A stretch of DNA of 64,000 bases from JAZRWQ01 sp045541395 (GTDB taxonomy: Bacteria > Bacillota > Clostridia > Oscillospirales > UMGS1783): assembly GCA_045541395.1 (NCBI GenBank), contig JAZQIZ010000009.1, positions 42,368 through 106,367 on the forward strand, given 5' to 3'. Position 1 is the first letter of the stretch; every line of letters begins with the position of its first letter. Under the pieces are notes generated by a model, which saw only the letters and a program-made list of their open reading frames with translations, was not told where the DNA came from and ran no database searches. The translations under genes were made by a program, and so were the position numbers. Below are positions 51,102 to 60,836 of the stretch, in pieces.

Positions 51102-51130
51102 GCCCCCTGCCCATGTTTTGAGTAGGGGGC
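51102..51130 (+). other. Intercistronic GC-rich hairpin
   Basis: GCCCCCT/AGGGGGC (51102-51108, 51124-51130) with a 15-base loop, followed by TGTTATT, between the UroD-like and glycyl radical enzyme genes. It could reduce read-through or stabilise the upstream mRNA. Confidence 0.5.
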
Positions 51131-51167
51131 TGTTATTATCTAATAATCACCTTAAAGGAGTATAATA

Positions 51168-53216
51168 ATGACCGAACGAATTCAACGTCAGGTTGAGGTT
51201 ATTGAATCCCGCTCTCATCGGGTTCACCGCAGAAACCTTACTCAAGAAGAATTGGATAAGATTCTTCCTGAAATATATAATAAAGATATTTCTTATATGG
51301 CACGCGCAACCCGCCGTCTGGAGCTGTTTTTGCAGCATGAAACTCCAATACTTATGAAGGACACCAAAATCCAGGGATTGCGCACTATTATTGAATTTCC
51401 GGATATTTATGCCCCCGGCGAAATGGAGGAAATCAAAAAGACTCATTATGTCCATGAAAAGGGCAAGGTAACCAATTTGTCTTGGGACGTTCTCACGGTT
51501 TTAAGCGAAGGTCTTGAAGGTAGGTTGCAAAGAATGGACCGGGGTGAGAAGAGGGATCCGGAATTTGTAGAATGCGTAAAAAGAACCGTAAATGCTATTG
51601 TTTCATTTGCCGACCGCTATGCAGAAGCACTTTCCGAGGCAGGCGATAAAGAGCATGCTGAGCTTATTTCACGTACTATCCGTTACGGAGCAAAAACTAT
51701 GCTGGAAGCTTTGCAGATGTTCCGCATACTGCATTTTTCAATATGGGCTTCCTGGTGCTATCATAACACCGTAGGAAGATTTGATCAGTGGCTGTATCCC
51801 TTTTATAAGCACGATAAAGAAAACGGTATGACAGACGATGAGGCTCTTGAACTGATAGAAGACTTTTTCCTGTCCTTCAACAGAGACTCCGATCTGTACT
51901 ACAGCCTTGCCTGGGGTGATAACGGTCAAAGTCTTGTTCTTGGCGGTATTCTTCCCGATGGAACAAGCGCTGTAAATGAACTTACAACCATGGCCCTTAC
52001 TGCAAGTAAAGAGATCAGGCAGATCGATCCTAAGATCAATCTGCGCGTAGATAAAAATACCCCTATGGAATTGTATGAAAAGGGAACAGAGCTTACAAAA
52101 ATAGGATTGGGCTTCCCACAGTATTCTAATGATGACGTGGTTATCCCCTGCCTGGAACATTGGGGTTATTCTACGGAGGATGCAAGAAATTATGCTATTG
52201 CCGCTTGTTGGGAGTTTATTATTCCAAACGTGGCAATGGATATTCCTAATATCGGTGGCCTGCCTCTTGCCGAAATGGTACATAAGGCAGTAACCGAACA
52301 TCTCTCAGACTGTGAGTCCACAGAAGACCTTTGGGACTATGTGAAAGATAATATTTATTCCAAGGCCCGTGAAATGGCAGAAGGAGTAAAGAATCTTCAT
52401 CTTGAACCTGCGCCCATTCTTTCTATGTTAATGGCAAACTGCCTTGAAAAAGGGCAGGATATTTCCGAAGGGGCAAAATATAATAATTACGGCTTCCATG
52501 GCACCGGCCTTTCCTGCGCCGCAGATCAGATAGCCGCTATAGATAGTATGATCTTCAAGAGCAATCTCATAACAAAGGAAAGGCTTTTAAAGGGATTGCA
52601 AGAGAATTTTGAAGGTGATCCCGAACTTAGATACTTACTGCGAAATAAAGCAGATAAAATGGGCCGAGATGAAAATGCCAATGAAATAGGCAATCGCCTT
52701 TTAGGAATGTTTGCAGATTCTCTTGTTGGCATCCGTAATGAACGGGGCGGTATTTTCCGCGGAGGCACAGGTACTGCTATGTATTACGTTTGGCATTCCG
52801 AACATCTTGGTGCCACTGCCGACGGCAGAGATGCTTTTGATTACCTGCCCGCCAACTTCTCCGAGTCTATGTTCCTTACTGATGCAGGCCCTCTTTCGGT
52901 TCTTTTAGGCTTTGCGCCCGAGAACCTTAAAAGAACCTCCAATGGCGGTCCTATGACATTTGAGTTGCACGATACTGTTTTTAAAACGGAAGACAGTATA
53001 AAGAAGGTTGCCGCTTTGGTTCGTGCATATATTCTTCAGGGTGGACATCAGCTTCAGTTGAATGCAGTTAACCGTGAGAAAATGATCGCTGCGCAGAAAA
53101 ACCCCGAAGAGTATCAGGATCTTATCGTTCGTGTTTGGGGATGGAGCGGACATTTTGTGGAATTGGATGAATGCTATCAGAATCAGATTATTAAACGTGT
53201 GGAATTTGGGGTATAG
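51168..53216 (+). CDS. Glycyl radical enzyme of unknown substrate (PFL2-like)
   Basis: 682 residues, short for the family (most are 760-860). The thiyl-radical site is C347 in AACWEF, with the Cys-x-Glu pattern of lyases and dehydratases; G658 in RVWGWSGHFVEL is the glycyl radical site. SNDDVVIPCLEHWGYSTEDARNYA is the standard approach to the active Cys. It is not pyruvate formate-lyase, which has Cys-Cys. Its activase is the next gene. With the aldolase and UroD-like neighbours it defines an anaerobic pathway I cannot assign. Confidence 0.88.
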   Translation: MTERIQRQVEVIESRSHRVHRRNLTQEELDKILPEIYNKDISYMARATRRLELFLQHETPILMKDTKIQGLRTIIEFPDIYAPGEMEEIKKTHYVHEKGKVTNLSWDVLTVLSEGLEGRLQRMDRGEKRDPEFVECVKRTVNAIVSFADRYAEALSEAGDKEHAELISRTIRYGAKTMLEALQMFRILHFSIWASWCYHNTVGRFDQWLYPFYKHDKENGMTDDEALELIEDFFLSFNRDSDLYYSLAWGDNGQSLVLGGILPDGTSAVNELTTMALTASKEIRQIDPKINLRVDKNTPMELYEKGTELTKIGLGFPQYSNDDVVIPCLEHWGYSTEDARNYAIAACWEFIIPNVAMDIPNIGGLPLAEMVHKAVTEHLSDCESTEDLWDYVKDNIYSKAREMAEGVKNLHLEPAPILSMLMANCLEKGQDISEGAKYNNYGFHGTGLSCAADQIAAIDSMIFKSNLITKERLLKGLQENFEGDPELRYLLRNKADKMGRDENANEIGNRLLGMFADSLVGIRNERGGIFRGGTGTAMYYVWHSEHLGATADGRDAFDYLPANFSESMFLTDAGPLSVLLGFAPENLKRTSNGGPMTFELHDTVFKTEDSIKKVAALVRAYILQGGHQLQLNAVNREKMIAAQKNPEEYQDLIVRVWGWSGHFVELDECYQNQIIKRVEFGV

Positions 53217-53218
53217 GT

Positions 53219-54073
53219 ATGAAGGGTAAGATCTTCTCAATAGAGGAGTTTGCTGTATATGACGGTGAAGGTATCAGAGTAAACGTTTTTTTTAAGGGCT
53301 GTCCCTTGCGTTGTCAATGGTGCCATAACCCGGAAGGTTGGAGTAAGGATTCCCAGGTGGTAAGGAATACAAATATCTGTACAGAATGCGGCATATGCAA
53401 TGCAGGATGCGAAAGTCCTGATAACTGCTCGGGCTGCGGGAAATGTATCATTCTTTGCCCTAAAGGTGCCCGCCGTGAAAGCGGAAGGGATTATGAGCCT
53501 GGGGAATTGGCTGCAAGGCTCAAGCGTTATCAAAAAATACTTGAGCAAAGCGGTGGCGGCCTTACTTTTTCCGGCGGGGAAGTCCTTATGCAGGCTGACT
53601 TTCTGTTGGAACTGTTGCGCGAATGCGCCTTTTCTCACAGAATACTTGAAACCTCAGGATTCGGTGACTCCCGCAAGTGGGAAGAGATACTTAAAGAAAC
53701 AGATTTCGTTTTCTATGATTTAAAAATAATGGATTCTAAGAAGCATAAGCATTATACAGGTGTGTCCAATGAAGTTATTCTTAAAAACGCAAAGATACTT
53801 ATGGACTCCGGTGTGCCGTTTACTGTACGAGTACCGTTTATTCACGGTGTGAATACGGATTTTCAAAATCTTTATTCTCTTGCAGAATTTGTATGCAAGG
53901 CAAAAAATCTAAAAAGTGTAGAGCTTCTTGCCTATAATACGCTGGCGGGAGCAAAGTACAAGCTTTTAGGTAAGGAATATACTTACGATTTTCAAGCGCC
54001 GACTCAAGAGGATTATGAGAGGGCGTCCAAGATATTCAATGAATATAAAATTCCGTATACTGTAAGCAAATAA
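53219..54073 (+). CDS. Glycyl radical enzyme activating enzyme (radical SAM)
   Basis: 284 residues. The radical-SAM cluster is C28, C32, C35 (GCPLRCQWCHNPEG), with an inserted ferredoxin-like domain carrying CTECGICNAGC and CSGCGKCIILCPKGA for two more 4Fe-4S clusters. GGLTFSGGEVLMQ is the SAM-binding GGE motif. It abstracts hydrogen from G658 of the upstream enzyme. It starts three bases after that gene's stop. Confidence 0.93.
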   Translation: MKGKIFSIEEFAVYDGEGIRVNVFFKGCPLRCQWCHNPEGWSKDSQVVRNTNICTECGICNAGCESPDNCSGCGKCIILCPKGARRESGRDYEPGELAARLKRYQKILEQSGGGLTFSGGEVLMQADFLLELLRECAFSHRILETSGFGDSRKWEEILKETDFVFYDLKIMDSKKHKHYTGVSNEVILKNAKILMDSGVPFTVRVPFIHGVNTDFQNLYSLAEFVCKAKNLKSVELLAYNTLAGAKYKLLGKEYTYDFQAPTQEDYERASKIFNEYKIPYTVSK

Positions 54074-54098
54074 ATAAATCCTATTTGTTTTTGCGCGC

Positions 54099-54136
54099 AA
54101 AAAAGGGAGGTACCTTATTGGGTACCTCCTTTTTTT
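54099..54136. terminator. Bidirectional terminator
   Basis: GGAGGTACC/GGTACCTCC (54106-54114, 54121-54129), loop TTATTG, with an A-run before and seven Ts after. It serves the activase gene and the convergent AEC gene. Confidence 0.9.
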
Positions 54137-55076
54137 ACAGTAATGCAAAAGCTTTCAGTATATATATTATTGCAAATATGGTCAGGGTGGAAAAAGCCGA
54201 TGAGAAAATTATAAGCTCGCCCGCCAAAGGCGCATCGCATTTGTAGTGAGCAGCCATAGGGTAACTTGATGTGGCAACAGGCGCACTTGAAAGTGCAACA
54301 ATAATTCCAAGCTCCATACCCCTGAATCCGCAAAGTATGGCGGAGCCTATTATAAATAAGGGAACAAGCAAAAGGCGTGTAATGGTGCTTCCTGTTATAT
54401 ATTTTATGTTCTTTTTGGCGCTTTTGAATTTAAACTTTCCCCCTAAGGCTATAAGCATCATAGGGGTAACAAGACTGCCAATGTCATCAAGAACACCGTT
54501 AACAGTGTCCCCAAGCTGAATCTTAGTCAGTGAAAGAATAACTCCAACAAGGGTTCCTAAAATAAGCGGGTTTAAGGCAATATCCTTAACTGTCTTTTTA
54601 AAGTCCGGCTTGATTTGGGCGCCGAAATGGGAAAGAATAACCACTGCCGCAAAATTATAAACCGCCGTTGCGCAGGCAAATACTGCCGAGGATAGTCCCA
54701 GGGAAGCATCTCCATATAAAGAATCAACAATATGAAATGCAAACAGCATAAAATTGCCTCGATAGGCGGCCTGTATTATTACCCCGGAAATTTTCTTGTC
54801 ATTTACAATGGCAGGTACGGTAAACCAACATATCAGAATTACAATTAAGGTGCAGGCAGAATAAAACAGTATAAGCTTCAAATTGAATTCAGAAGCAATA
54901 TCAGCTTTATACATATTATTCATAAGCATAAGCGGCATTGCAAATTTAAAGCAGAACTTAGTTATTTTTTCGCCAAACACATCATCTATTATTTTAGTGC
55001 GGGCAAGTATATAGCCCATTGCCATGAAAACAAAAAGCGGTGCAACTATTTTTAATGAGGAAAGAAACAGTTCCAT
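54135..55076 (-). CDS. AEC-family transporter (second copy in window)
   Basis: A 313-residue membrane protein with about ten helices and the family-type stretches GYILARTKIID, FKFAMPLMLMNNMY and SSAPVATSSYPMA. Convergent with the glycyl-radical cluster and possibly moving its substrate or product, though nothing proves this. The protein differs clearly from the AEC protein at 7930-8850. Confidence 0.85.
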   Translation of the reverse strand: MELFLSSLKIVAPLFVFMAMGYILARTKIIDDVFGEKITKFCFKFAMPLMLMNNMYKADIASEFNLKLILFYSACTLIVILICWFTVPAIVNDKKISGVIIQAAYRGNFMLFAFHIVDSLYGDASLGLSSAVFACATAVYNFAAVVILSHFGAQIKPDFKKTVKDIALNPLILGTLVGVILSLTKIQLGDTVNGVLDDIGSLVTPMMLIALGGKFKFKSAKKNIKYITGSTITRLLLVPLFIIGSAILCGFRGMELGIIVALSSAPVATSSYPMAAHYKCDAPLAGELIIFSSAFSTLTIFAIIYILKAFALL

Positions 55077-55176
55077 AAAACGCCCCCTTTATTTATATCA
55101 TAGCACCAGAACCTACGTTTGTAAAGTTCCGTATCGTAAAAGAATAATGACGAATATAATTTACTGGGTGATTTTT

Positions 55177-55410
55177 ATGATGAATTATTTTTGCGTATAT
55201 TTTGCTTCTTCAACCTTTCTTCATAAGGGAAGCGATGCACTGAAAAGGGCAAGGGTGCCCCATAGAATTGTACGGCTGTCAGAAGAGCTTGATCTTAGAG
55301 GTTGTACCCGTTGTATTATGGTATCTTCGGTCTATAAGGAAAGGGCTGTAAGTATGTTAATGGAAGAGGGGGTTAAATATTTGTCGGTCAAGGAGGTCGA
55401 AACGTTGTGA
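55177..55410 (+). CDS. DUF3343 protein (putative Se/S carrier-like)
   Basis: 77 residues: a beta-alpha-beta fold beginning MMNYFCVYFASSTFLHKGSDALK, with GCTRCIMV holding two cysteines. DUF3343 is suspected to carry sulphur or selenium because it sits beside cysteine desulfurase and SelD/YedF genes. Here a desulfurase follows with overlapping start and stop codons. GGGTGA precedes the ATG at 55177; the longer frame to 55024 runs into the AEC gene. Confidence 0.85.
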   Translation: MMNYFCVYFASSTFLHKGSDALKRARVPHRIVRLSEELDLRGCTRCIMVSSVYKERAVSMLMEEGVKYLSVKEVETL

Positions 55411-56516
55411 TCTATCTTGATAATGCTGCCACAAGCTGGCCTAAACCCCTTGCGGTTGCAGAGGAAATGAAAAGAGCAGTAAATCTTTACGGTGCAAACC
55501 CCGGTCGAAGCGGTCATGACCTTTCTCTTGCGGCAGAAGAAAGGGTGTATAAATGCCGCGGTCTTATTGCAAAGCTATTCGGAGGTAAAGCAGAAGATCT
55601 CGTGTTTACTCAAAATGCCACCCACGGGATCAACATAGGAATATTAGGCTCTGTAAAAAAAGGAGACCATATTGTAATCAGTGATATGGAGCATAACGCT
55701 GTTTATAGGTCCGTTATTGCATCGGGTTGTCAGTACAGTATTTTCAAAGTCAATGAGAAAAATGATGAAATAACAGTAAGTAATTTGATTAAAGAATTAC
55801 GGCCGAATACTTCCCTTATTGCAGTGACCGCGGCCGGAAACCTGACAGGCTTTAAGCTTCCGATATATAAAATAGGGCAAATTGCTAAAGCTTATAATAT
55901 TACTTTTCTGGTTGATGCATCTCAGGGAGCCGGTCATTATAATATTGACGTTAAAACCAATAATATTAATATTCTCTGCGCTTCGGGTCATAAAGGACTT
56001 TTAGGCCCTCAGGGGAGCGGTATTATGCTTCTTAATGATCGGCTGCCAAAACCCTTGCTGTTTGGAGGTACGGGGAGCCTTTCTTTGGAAGAGAGTATGC
56101 CCGACTTTGCGCCGGAGCGTTTTGAAGCAGGCACCCTTAATACGCCTGCTATTGCCGGACTGTTGAGGGGCGTGGAGTATATTGAAAGGGTAGGGGTCAC
56201 AAAAATAGGTGAACGTGAAAATGCCCTTGCCTCTCTTTTATATTCTGAACTTGAATGTATTGATAAAATCAAACTGCTCGGCGGACATCCTCAAAGTTCA
56301 ATAGTTGCGTTTAATTTAGAGGACAAAAGCTCTGAGCAGGTTGCGTCAATGCTTAACAGCGAAGGTATAATGGTTCGGGGCGGCCTTCATTGCGCGCCGC
56401 TGGCCCACAAAAAATACGGTTCCTTAAAAGAAGGCGCGGTAAGGGTCAGTTTCGGTAACTTCAATACTGAAGAACAGGTAAAAATTTTTATTAAAATTAT
56501 AAAAAAATTAATATAA
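55407..56516 (+). CDS. Cysteine desulfurase-family protein
   Basis: A 369-residue PLP aminotransferase class V enzyme: YLDNAATSWPKP at the start, Schiff-base lysine in ASGHKGLLGPQG, and the catalytic Cys in RGGLHCAPLAHK. It removes sulphur (or selenium) from cysteine (selenocysteine). The start is GTG at 55407, overlapping the DUF3343 stop; AAGGAGG lies ten bases upstream. The pair probably supplies activated S or Se. Confidence 0.9.
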   Translation: MIYLDNAATSWPKPLAVAEEMKRAVNLYGANPGRSGHDLSLAAEERVYKCRGLIAKLFGGKAEDLVFTQNATHGINIGILGSVKKGDHIVISDMEHNAVYRSVIASGCQYSIFKVNEKNDEITVSNLIKELRPNTSLIAVTAAGNLTGFKLPIYKIGQIAKAYNITFLVDASQGAGHYNIDVKTNNINILCASGHKGLLGPQGSGIMLLNDRLPKPLLFGGTGSLSLEESMPDFAPERFEAGTLNTPAIAGLLRGVEYIERVGVTKIGERENALASLLYSELECIDKIKLLGGHPQSSIVAFNLEDKSSEQVASMLNSEGIMVRGGLHCAPLAHKKYGSLKEGAVRVSFGNFNTEEQVKIFIKIIKKLI

Positions 56517-56583
56517 AGCTATTTCTTTTCGTAATTTACTGTGCTAAAATATAAATGTATAAAGTTGTGGAAAGGGTAGGGTC

Positions 56584-57438
56584 ATGTCTGCTGTTTTAGA
56601 TTTTTTGTATCAGAACTTAAAAACCTTTAATTTATTCAGTGATACTATAGATATTATTATAGTAACTCTTGTTATATATCTCGTTATTCGTTTTGTCAAA
56701 AAAACTCAGGCGGCGCCTCTTATGAAGGGAATTATAATCCTTCTTGCCATATGGGGCCTTGCAGATCTGCTCAAATTTAATGTAACATCCTATTTGATCA
56801 AGGGTTTGCTTGACTTTGGTATTCTTGCGGTAATTATCATCTTCCAGCCCGAGATACGTTCCTTGCTGGAAAAGGTGGGCCGTTCTAAGCTTCAGATCAA
56901 ATCTTTTGTTGATACTCCGGAGGATGAAGCTAAGGTTATCGGCAGGTGTATCGACGTTATCGTTTCTTCTTGTACTTCTATGTCCCATTCCAAAACCGGC
57001 GCCCTTATTGTTGTAGAAGGCGGCACAAAGCTTGGCGATATTGAAGAAACGGGAACTATTATAGACGCTGCGATGTCCAATGAAATGGTTCAAAACGTAT
57101 TTTATCCTAAGGCTCCTTTGCATGACGGTGCGGCTATAGTTCGCGAGGGCCGTATTATTGCGGCAGGCTGTGTTTTGCCTCTTACTAAAAATCCCAACCT
57201 TTCTTCAGAACTCGGTACTCGCCACAGAGCATCTATAGGTGTTTCTGAGGTGTCTGACTGTATGGCGGTTGTTGTTTCCGAAGAAACAGGCTATATTTCC
57301 GTTGCAAACAACGGTGTTCTTACTCGTAATATTTCTCCTATGGAGCTTAGGGATATGCTTCGCATTCATCTCAGGGTAGAGCAGGAGCCTTCAAAGGCGG
57401 ATAAGGCTCTTTCTATATTTAAGAAGAAGGAGAAGTAA
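56584..57438 (+). CDS. cdaA: Diadenylate cyclase CdaA
   Basis: 284 residues: three N-terminal TM helices, then a DAC domain with DGA (in LHDGAAIV, residues 181-183) and RHR (GTRHRASIG, residues 213-215). It makes c-di-AMP from two ATP, controlling potassium and wall homeostasis. cdaR follows two bases later. Confidence 0.95.
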   Translation: MSAVLDFLYQNLKTFNLFSDTIDIIIVTLVIYLVIRFVKKTQAAPLMKGIIILLAIWGLADLLKFNVTSYLIKGLLDFGILAVIIIFQPEIRSLLEKVGRSKLQIKSFVDTPEDEAKVIGRCIDVIVSSCTSMSHSKTGALIVVEGGTKLGDIEETGTIIDAAMSNEMVQNVFYPKAPLHDGAAIVREGRIIAAGCVLPLTKNPNLSSELGTRHRASIGVSEVSDCMAVVVSEETGYISVANNGVLTRNISPMELRDMLRIHLRVEQEPSKADKALSIFKKKEK

Positions 57439-57440
57439 GT

Positions 57441-58691
57441 ATGAAAAAAATAATGAATTTCTTTAGTAAACTTTCAAATAATAATACCGTACTTTTCTGT
57501 GTCTCCCTTTTGATTGCCTGTGTGCTCTGGTTTTACGTTAACGGTTACTATAATCCTGAGGATACTATTAACATTAATGATATTCCTGTAACCGTAAATT
57601 TCGAAGGCAGCATACCCGATGAAAACGGTCTCACTGTTTTGGATCATGACGATAGATCTGTTGATATCAAAGTTACAGGCCCACGTGTTTACCTTTCAAC
57701 CTTGAGAAAGGATTCAGTAGAAGTTACCGTTGATATGGATGCAGTTACTGCTGCCGGAAGCTATTCGTTGCCAATCAATATTGAATTGCCTAATTCCGAT
57801 AAGCTTCAGATTACCGAGCAGAGCGTTTATAACGTGAACTTTGTGTTTGATAAAGAAGCAACCAAGAACGTTCCCGTTGAGGTTGTGACAGTCGGCAGCC
57901 TGAAAGATGATTATATGCTTGGTACAGTAACCGTTTCTCCCGCTACAGTTAACCTTACCGGACCGGCCACTCTTCTTGATACAATTGAAAAAATACCCGT
58001 TGAGGTAAATGTTTCTCCCTTTACTATTACCCAGACTGTAAAGAAGGATATTGTAATTGCCGATAAAAATGGAGATGAAATAGCTAATACAAGGCTCGTT
58101 AAGGATTTTGATACGGTTTCTGTTAACCTTCCTGTTTATAAGGTTAAAGAGGTCCCTGTAACTGTAGCATTGGTAAACAGCTCCGGCGGCAGTGACGAGG
58201 CTATTATTAAAACTGAAATAAGCCCCAAAACCGTTAGGGTGGCTGCTAATGAGGCTGATCTGCAGGAGTACAATCAGCTTATTTTAGGTACTATTGATAC
58301 GGCTCAGTATGACAGTGCTTCCGTTATTAACTTTGATATTATAAGCCCCAGTGGTATTACTATTATCGATGACGTTTCGAAGGTGACAGTTAAGCTTTCC
58401 TTTGAATCATTCCATACGGCCAGCTTTACAATACCGTCTACTAAAATTTCGTTCAGTAATGTTCCAAAGGGAATCAACCCGTCTGCTTCCGGCAGCATTA
58501 CGGTAAAACTTCGCGGCATTCCTTCTCAGATCGATTCTCTTAAGTCTGATGCCATAAGAGCTAACGTAGATATGGGTACTGTTACCGCAACCGACGGTTC
58601 GGTTACTTTGCCTGTAACCTTCACCGTAAATAATATTGATAACGTTGGTGTAATAGGTAAATATACTGTAAATGTAAATCTGAACAAATAA
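57441..58691 (+). CDS. cdaR: CdaR, YbbR-domain regulator of CdaA
   Basis: 416 residues: an N-terminal TM helix (VLFCVSLLIACVLWFYV) and four YbbR-like beta domains, each with a VPVxV-type strand, facing outside. It binds CdaA and tunes its activity. The usual third gene, glmM, does not follow; a terminator does. Confidence 0.92.
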   Translation: MKKIMNFFSKLSNNNTVLFCVSLLIACVLWFYVNGYYNPEDTININDIPVTVNFEGSIPDENGLTVLDHDDRSVDIKVTGPRVYLSTLRKDSVEVTVDMDAVTAAGSYSLPINIELPNSDKLQITEQSVYNVNFVFDKEATKNVPVEVVTVGSLKDDYMLGTVTVSPATVNLTGPATLLDTIEKIPVEVNVSPFTITQTVKKDIVIADKNGDEIANTRLVKDFDTVSVNLPVYKVKEVPVTVALVNSSGGSDEAIIKTEISPKTVRVAANEADLQEYNQLILGTIDTAQYDSASVINFDIISPSGITIIDDVSKVTVKLSFESFHTASFTIPSTKISFSNVPKGINPSASGSITVKLRGIPSQIDSLKSDAIRANVDMGTVTATDGSVTLPVTFTVNNIDNVGVIGKYTVNVNLNK

Positions 58692-58693
58692 TA

Positions 58694-58722
58694 AAATCCC
58701 CCGTTCTTCGGGGGATTTTTTC
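58694..58722. terminator. Terminator of cdaA-cdaR
   Basis: AAATCCCCCG/CGGGGGATTT, loop TTCTT, then Ts. It lies next to the stop of the minus-strand SanA-like gene and may serve both. Confidence 0.9.
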
Positions 58723-59370
58723 TTATCCGTTAGTGGCAATTCCGTTGCCGCTTATAGGTATAGCATCTCCTAAATAGGTTGGCTCAGGCTTAAATATGCA
58801 ACCAATAAAATCCTTTGTTCTTGCGAGTATCTCTCTTAGGCCGCGCTGTGTTTGTCCGTAATAGTTGACCTTCTCAGCGCAAACTCCGTAAGCATCTATC
58901 CCAAGGGCTCTTGCATTGTAAACCGCTCTATATAGATGATAATCCTGCGTAACGATTATGATCTTTTGAGTTTCAAAAATATCTCTTGCCCGATACATGC
59001 TCTCGTAGGTGGAAAACCCTGCGTGATCCATAAAAATATCTTCTTCATTGACCCCTCTGTCAATGGCGTAGTTTTTCATAACAATAACCTCGTTATAATC
59101 ATCTCTGCCATGGTCACCGCTCATAAGCAGTTTGAAGCCTGCATTATTCCCATACAGCTCCAGAGCTTTATCGAGTCTGTCTGAAAGCATTTTGCTTGGC
59201 GTGTCTCCGTTAACACCGCACCCAAGCACCAATATACAATCTGCCTCAAAATCCTTTGCATCCTCCAGAATATGACCCTTTGTTGTTCCTATCATATACA
59301 AATTACAAAATGCTACAAATATTATACATACTATTGCTAATATGCATATAGGCTTGATCAGTTTCTTCAT
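58723..59370 (-). CDS. SanA/YdcF-like DUF218 protein
   Basis: 215 residues: an N-terminal TM anchor (PICILAIVCIIFVAFCNLYMI) and a DUF218 domain with ILVLGCGVNGDTPSKMLSDRLD, LLMSGDHG and TQDYHLYRA. SanA-type proteins affect envelope permeability; enzymatic function is not settled. The ATG at 59370 with AAAGG upstream is preferred; an ATG at 59388 is possible and the frame to 59445 is unlikely. Confidence 0.85.
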   Translation of the reverse strand: MKKLIKPICILAIVCIIFVAFCNLYMIGTTKGHILEDAKDFEADCILVLGCGVNGDTPSKMLSDRLDKALELYGNNAGFKLLMSGDHGRDDYNEVIVMKNYAIDRGVNEEDIFMDHAGFSTYESMYRARDIFETQKIIIVTQDYHLYRAVYNARALGIDAYGVCAEKVNYYGQTQRGLREILARTKDFIGCIFKPEPTYLGDAIPISGNGIATNG

Positions 59371-59432
59371 ATTGTTTTCGCCTTTCATCTTTCGTAGATA
59401 TATAATAGCATATATGCCGGTAAAAAGGCAAT

Positions 59433-59463
59433 AAAAAAGCTTCACCTTAAAAGTGAAGCTTTT
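59433..59463 (-). terminator. Terminator of the FAD oxidoreductase gene
   Basis: Read on the minus strand: AAAAGCTTCAC/GTGAAGCTTTT, loop TTTTAAG, then TTATT. It starts nine bases after the gene's stop. Confidence 0.85.
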
Positions 59464-59471
59464 GTGAATTA

Positions 59472-60836
59472 TTAAACCTCAAGTATTGCGCCGTTGGCTC
59501 GGAGTATTTCTCTTATTTCCTTGGTGTCAACCTGTGCGGGATCAATGCCCTTCTTAATTGCAAGGCCGGCACCAATACCAACACCTTCGCCTATTGCAAA
59601 GCAGGTACCCATTACTCTGGTGGAACCAAATGCCTGGGAGTCAGTAGAAATGCATCTTCCGCTCATCATAAGGTTTTCAATAGTAGCAGAAACAGTAGCC
59701 AAATAGGGAATACCGTAGGGCTCTTCTACGTGGTGGAATGTAGAGGTGTGGTCCTTCGAACTATGGATATCAACAGGATAGGAGCCTAAAGCAATGGTTC
59801 GTTCGTCGTTGTTTGCATTAAGTACTTCATCAATGGAAAGAGTTTCTTTACCAACAAGTCTTCTGCTTTCTCTTACGCCAATATTGTCATTAACGTGAGA
59901 AACAAACGCCTTTTCAAAGCCTTCACTGTGTTTCCTTAAGCACTCAACAAATTCTTCTGCCTGACGCATACCTTCAATTTCAGCGAATGTAACGCTGTTG
60001 GGATCGGTGGAGTCAGTGGCGGGAACTCTGGGGCCGTTAAGAGCAACTTCACTGTCATTGAGCCTGTTCATAAGTATCATAGCCCAAATACCCTTCATGG
60101 GCCATTCGCCAATGGGATTAAGCTTTTTCCATAAAGCTTCCATTGTAACAAATACAAAGTCGGGTCTTTCTCTTAAATACTCCATAGTATAGGGGGGCAT
60201 ATTCTCCGGATTCTTTTCAACCCACTTTAAAAAGCGTTCTTTGTCTACACCGCCAATGGTGTATATAACCGAAGAGGGCTGAAGGTTAACTCCTGCAATG
60301 CCTTTTTCAAAAGGTGCGCCTGCAATTGCACCCAATACACCGTCACCGGTTGCATCAATAAATATTTTACCTTTAACCTCAAAGCGGTTGCCTGCGCAGT
60401 CAAACTTTAATTTTGTAATTCTGTTGTTTTCAACAGTGGCATCAATAAGGTAGCTATGAAGCATGAGGTGAATTCCGTTATCAAGAAGCATCTTGGCTGT
60501 AATAAGCTTAACCTTCTCTGCGTTAGTGGAAACAATAGATAAATGCTTGGGGCAATATCTCACACCGTATGAAGCACCGCCCTTAACCAACTCGTCAACG
60601 TATTCCATTGCAAGACCGCCAACTGTAGGTCTTTTCTTCATATCAAGATAGCCAAGGTATGGAAGACCGGAAGCAAGCATACCGCCTGCATAACCGTTTT
60701 TGTCAAGCACAAGCACGGAAGCACCCTGTCTTGCGGCAGCTATTGCGGCTGAAACACCTCCGGAACCCGAGCCAACGATTACAACGTCAACGTCCAGCGG
60801 TGTATTAGTAACCTTTTCGCGTGAAAATTCTTGCAT
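59472..60836 (-). CDS. FAD-dependent oxidoreductase (FAD_oxidored family)
   Basis: 454 residues: an N-terminal Rossmann loop VVIVGSGSGGVSAAIAAARQGA for FAD, IFIDATGDGVLGAIAGAPFE, and RESRRLVGKETL near the middle, as in PF12831 proteins. No signal peptide, so it is cytoplasmic. The substrate is unknown; relatives lie in sugar or aromatic breakdown clusters. AAGGAG precedes the ATG at 60836. It diverges from an AraC regulator, its likely controller. Confidence 0.85.
   Translation of the reverse strand: MQEFSREKVTNTPLDVDVVIVGSGSGGVSAAIAAARQGASVLVLDKNGYAGGMLASGLPYLGYLDMKKRPTVGGLAMEYVDELVKGGASYGVRYCPKHLSIVSTNAEKVKLITAKMLLDNGIHLMLHSYLIDATVENNRITKLKFDCAGNRFEVKGKIFIDATGDGVLGAIAGAPFEKGIAGVNLQPSSVIYTIGGVDKERFLKWVEKNPENMPPYTMEYLRERPDFVFVTMEALWKKLNPIGEWPMKGIWAMILMNRLNDSEVALNGPRVPATDSTDPNSVTFAEIEGMRQAEEFVECLRKHSEGFEKAFVSHVNDNIGVRESRRLVGKETLSIDEVLNANNDERTIALGSYPVDIHSSKDHTSTFHHVEEPYGIPYLATVSATIENLMMSGRCISTDSQAFGSTRVMGTCFAIGEGVGIGAGLAIKKGIDPAQVDTKEIREILRANGAILEV

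Noticed and set aside
51738..52301. A 187-codon minus-strand ORF inside the glycyl radical enzyme gene
   Set aside because: Antisense shadow covering the conserved active-site region of the real gene.
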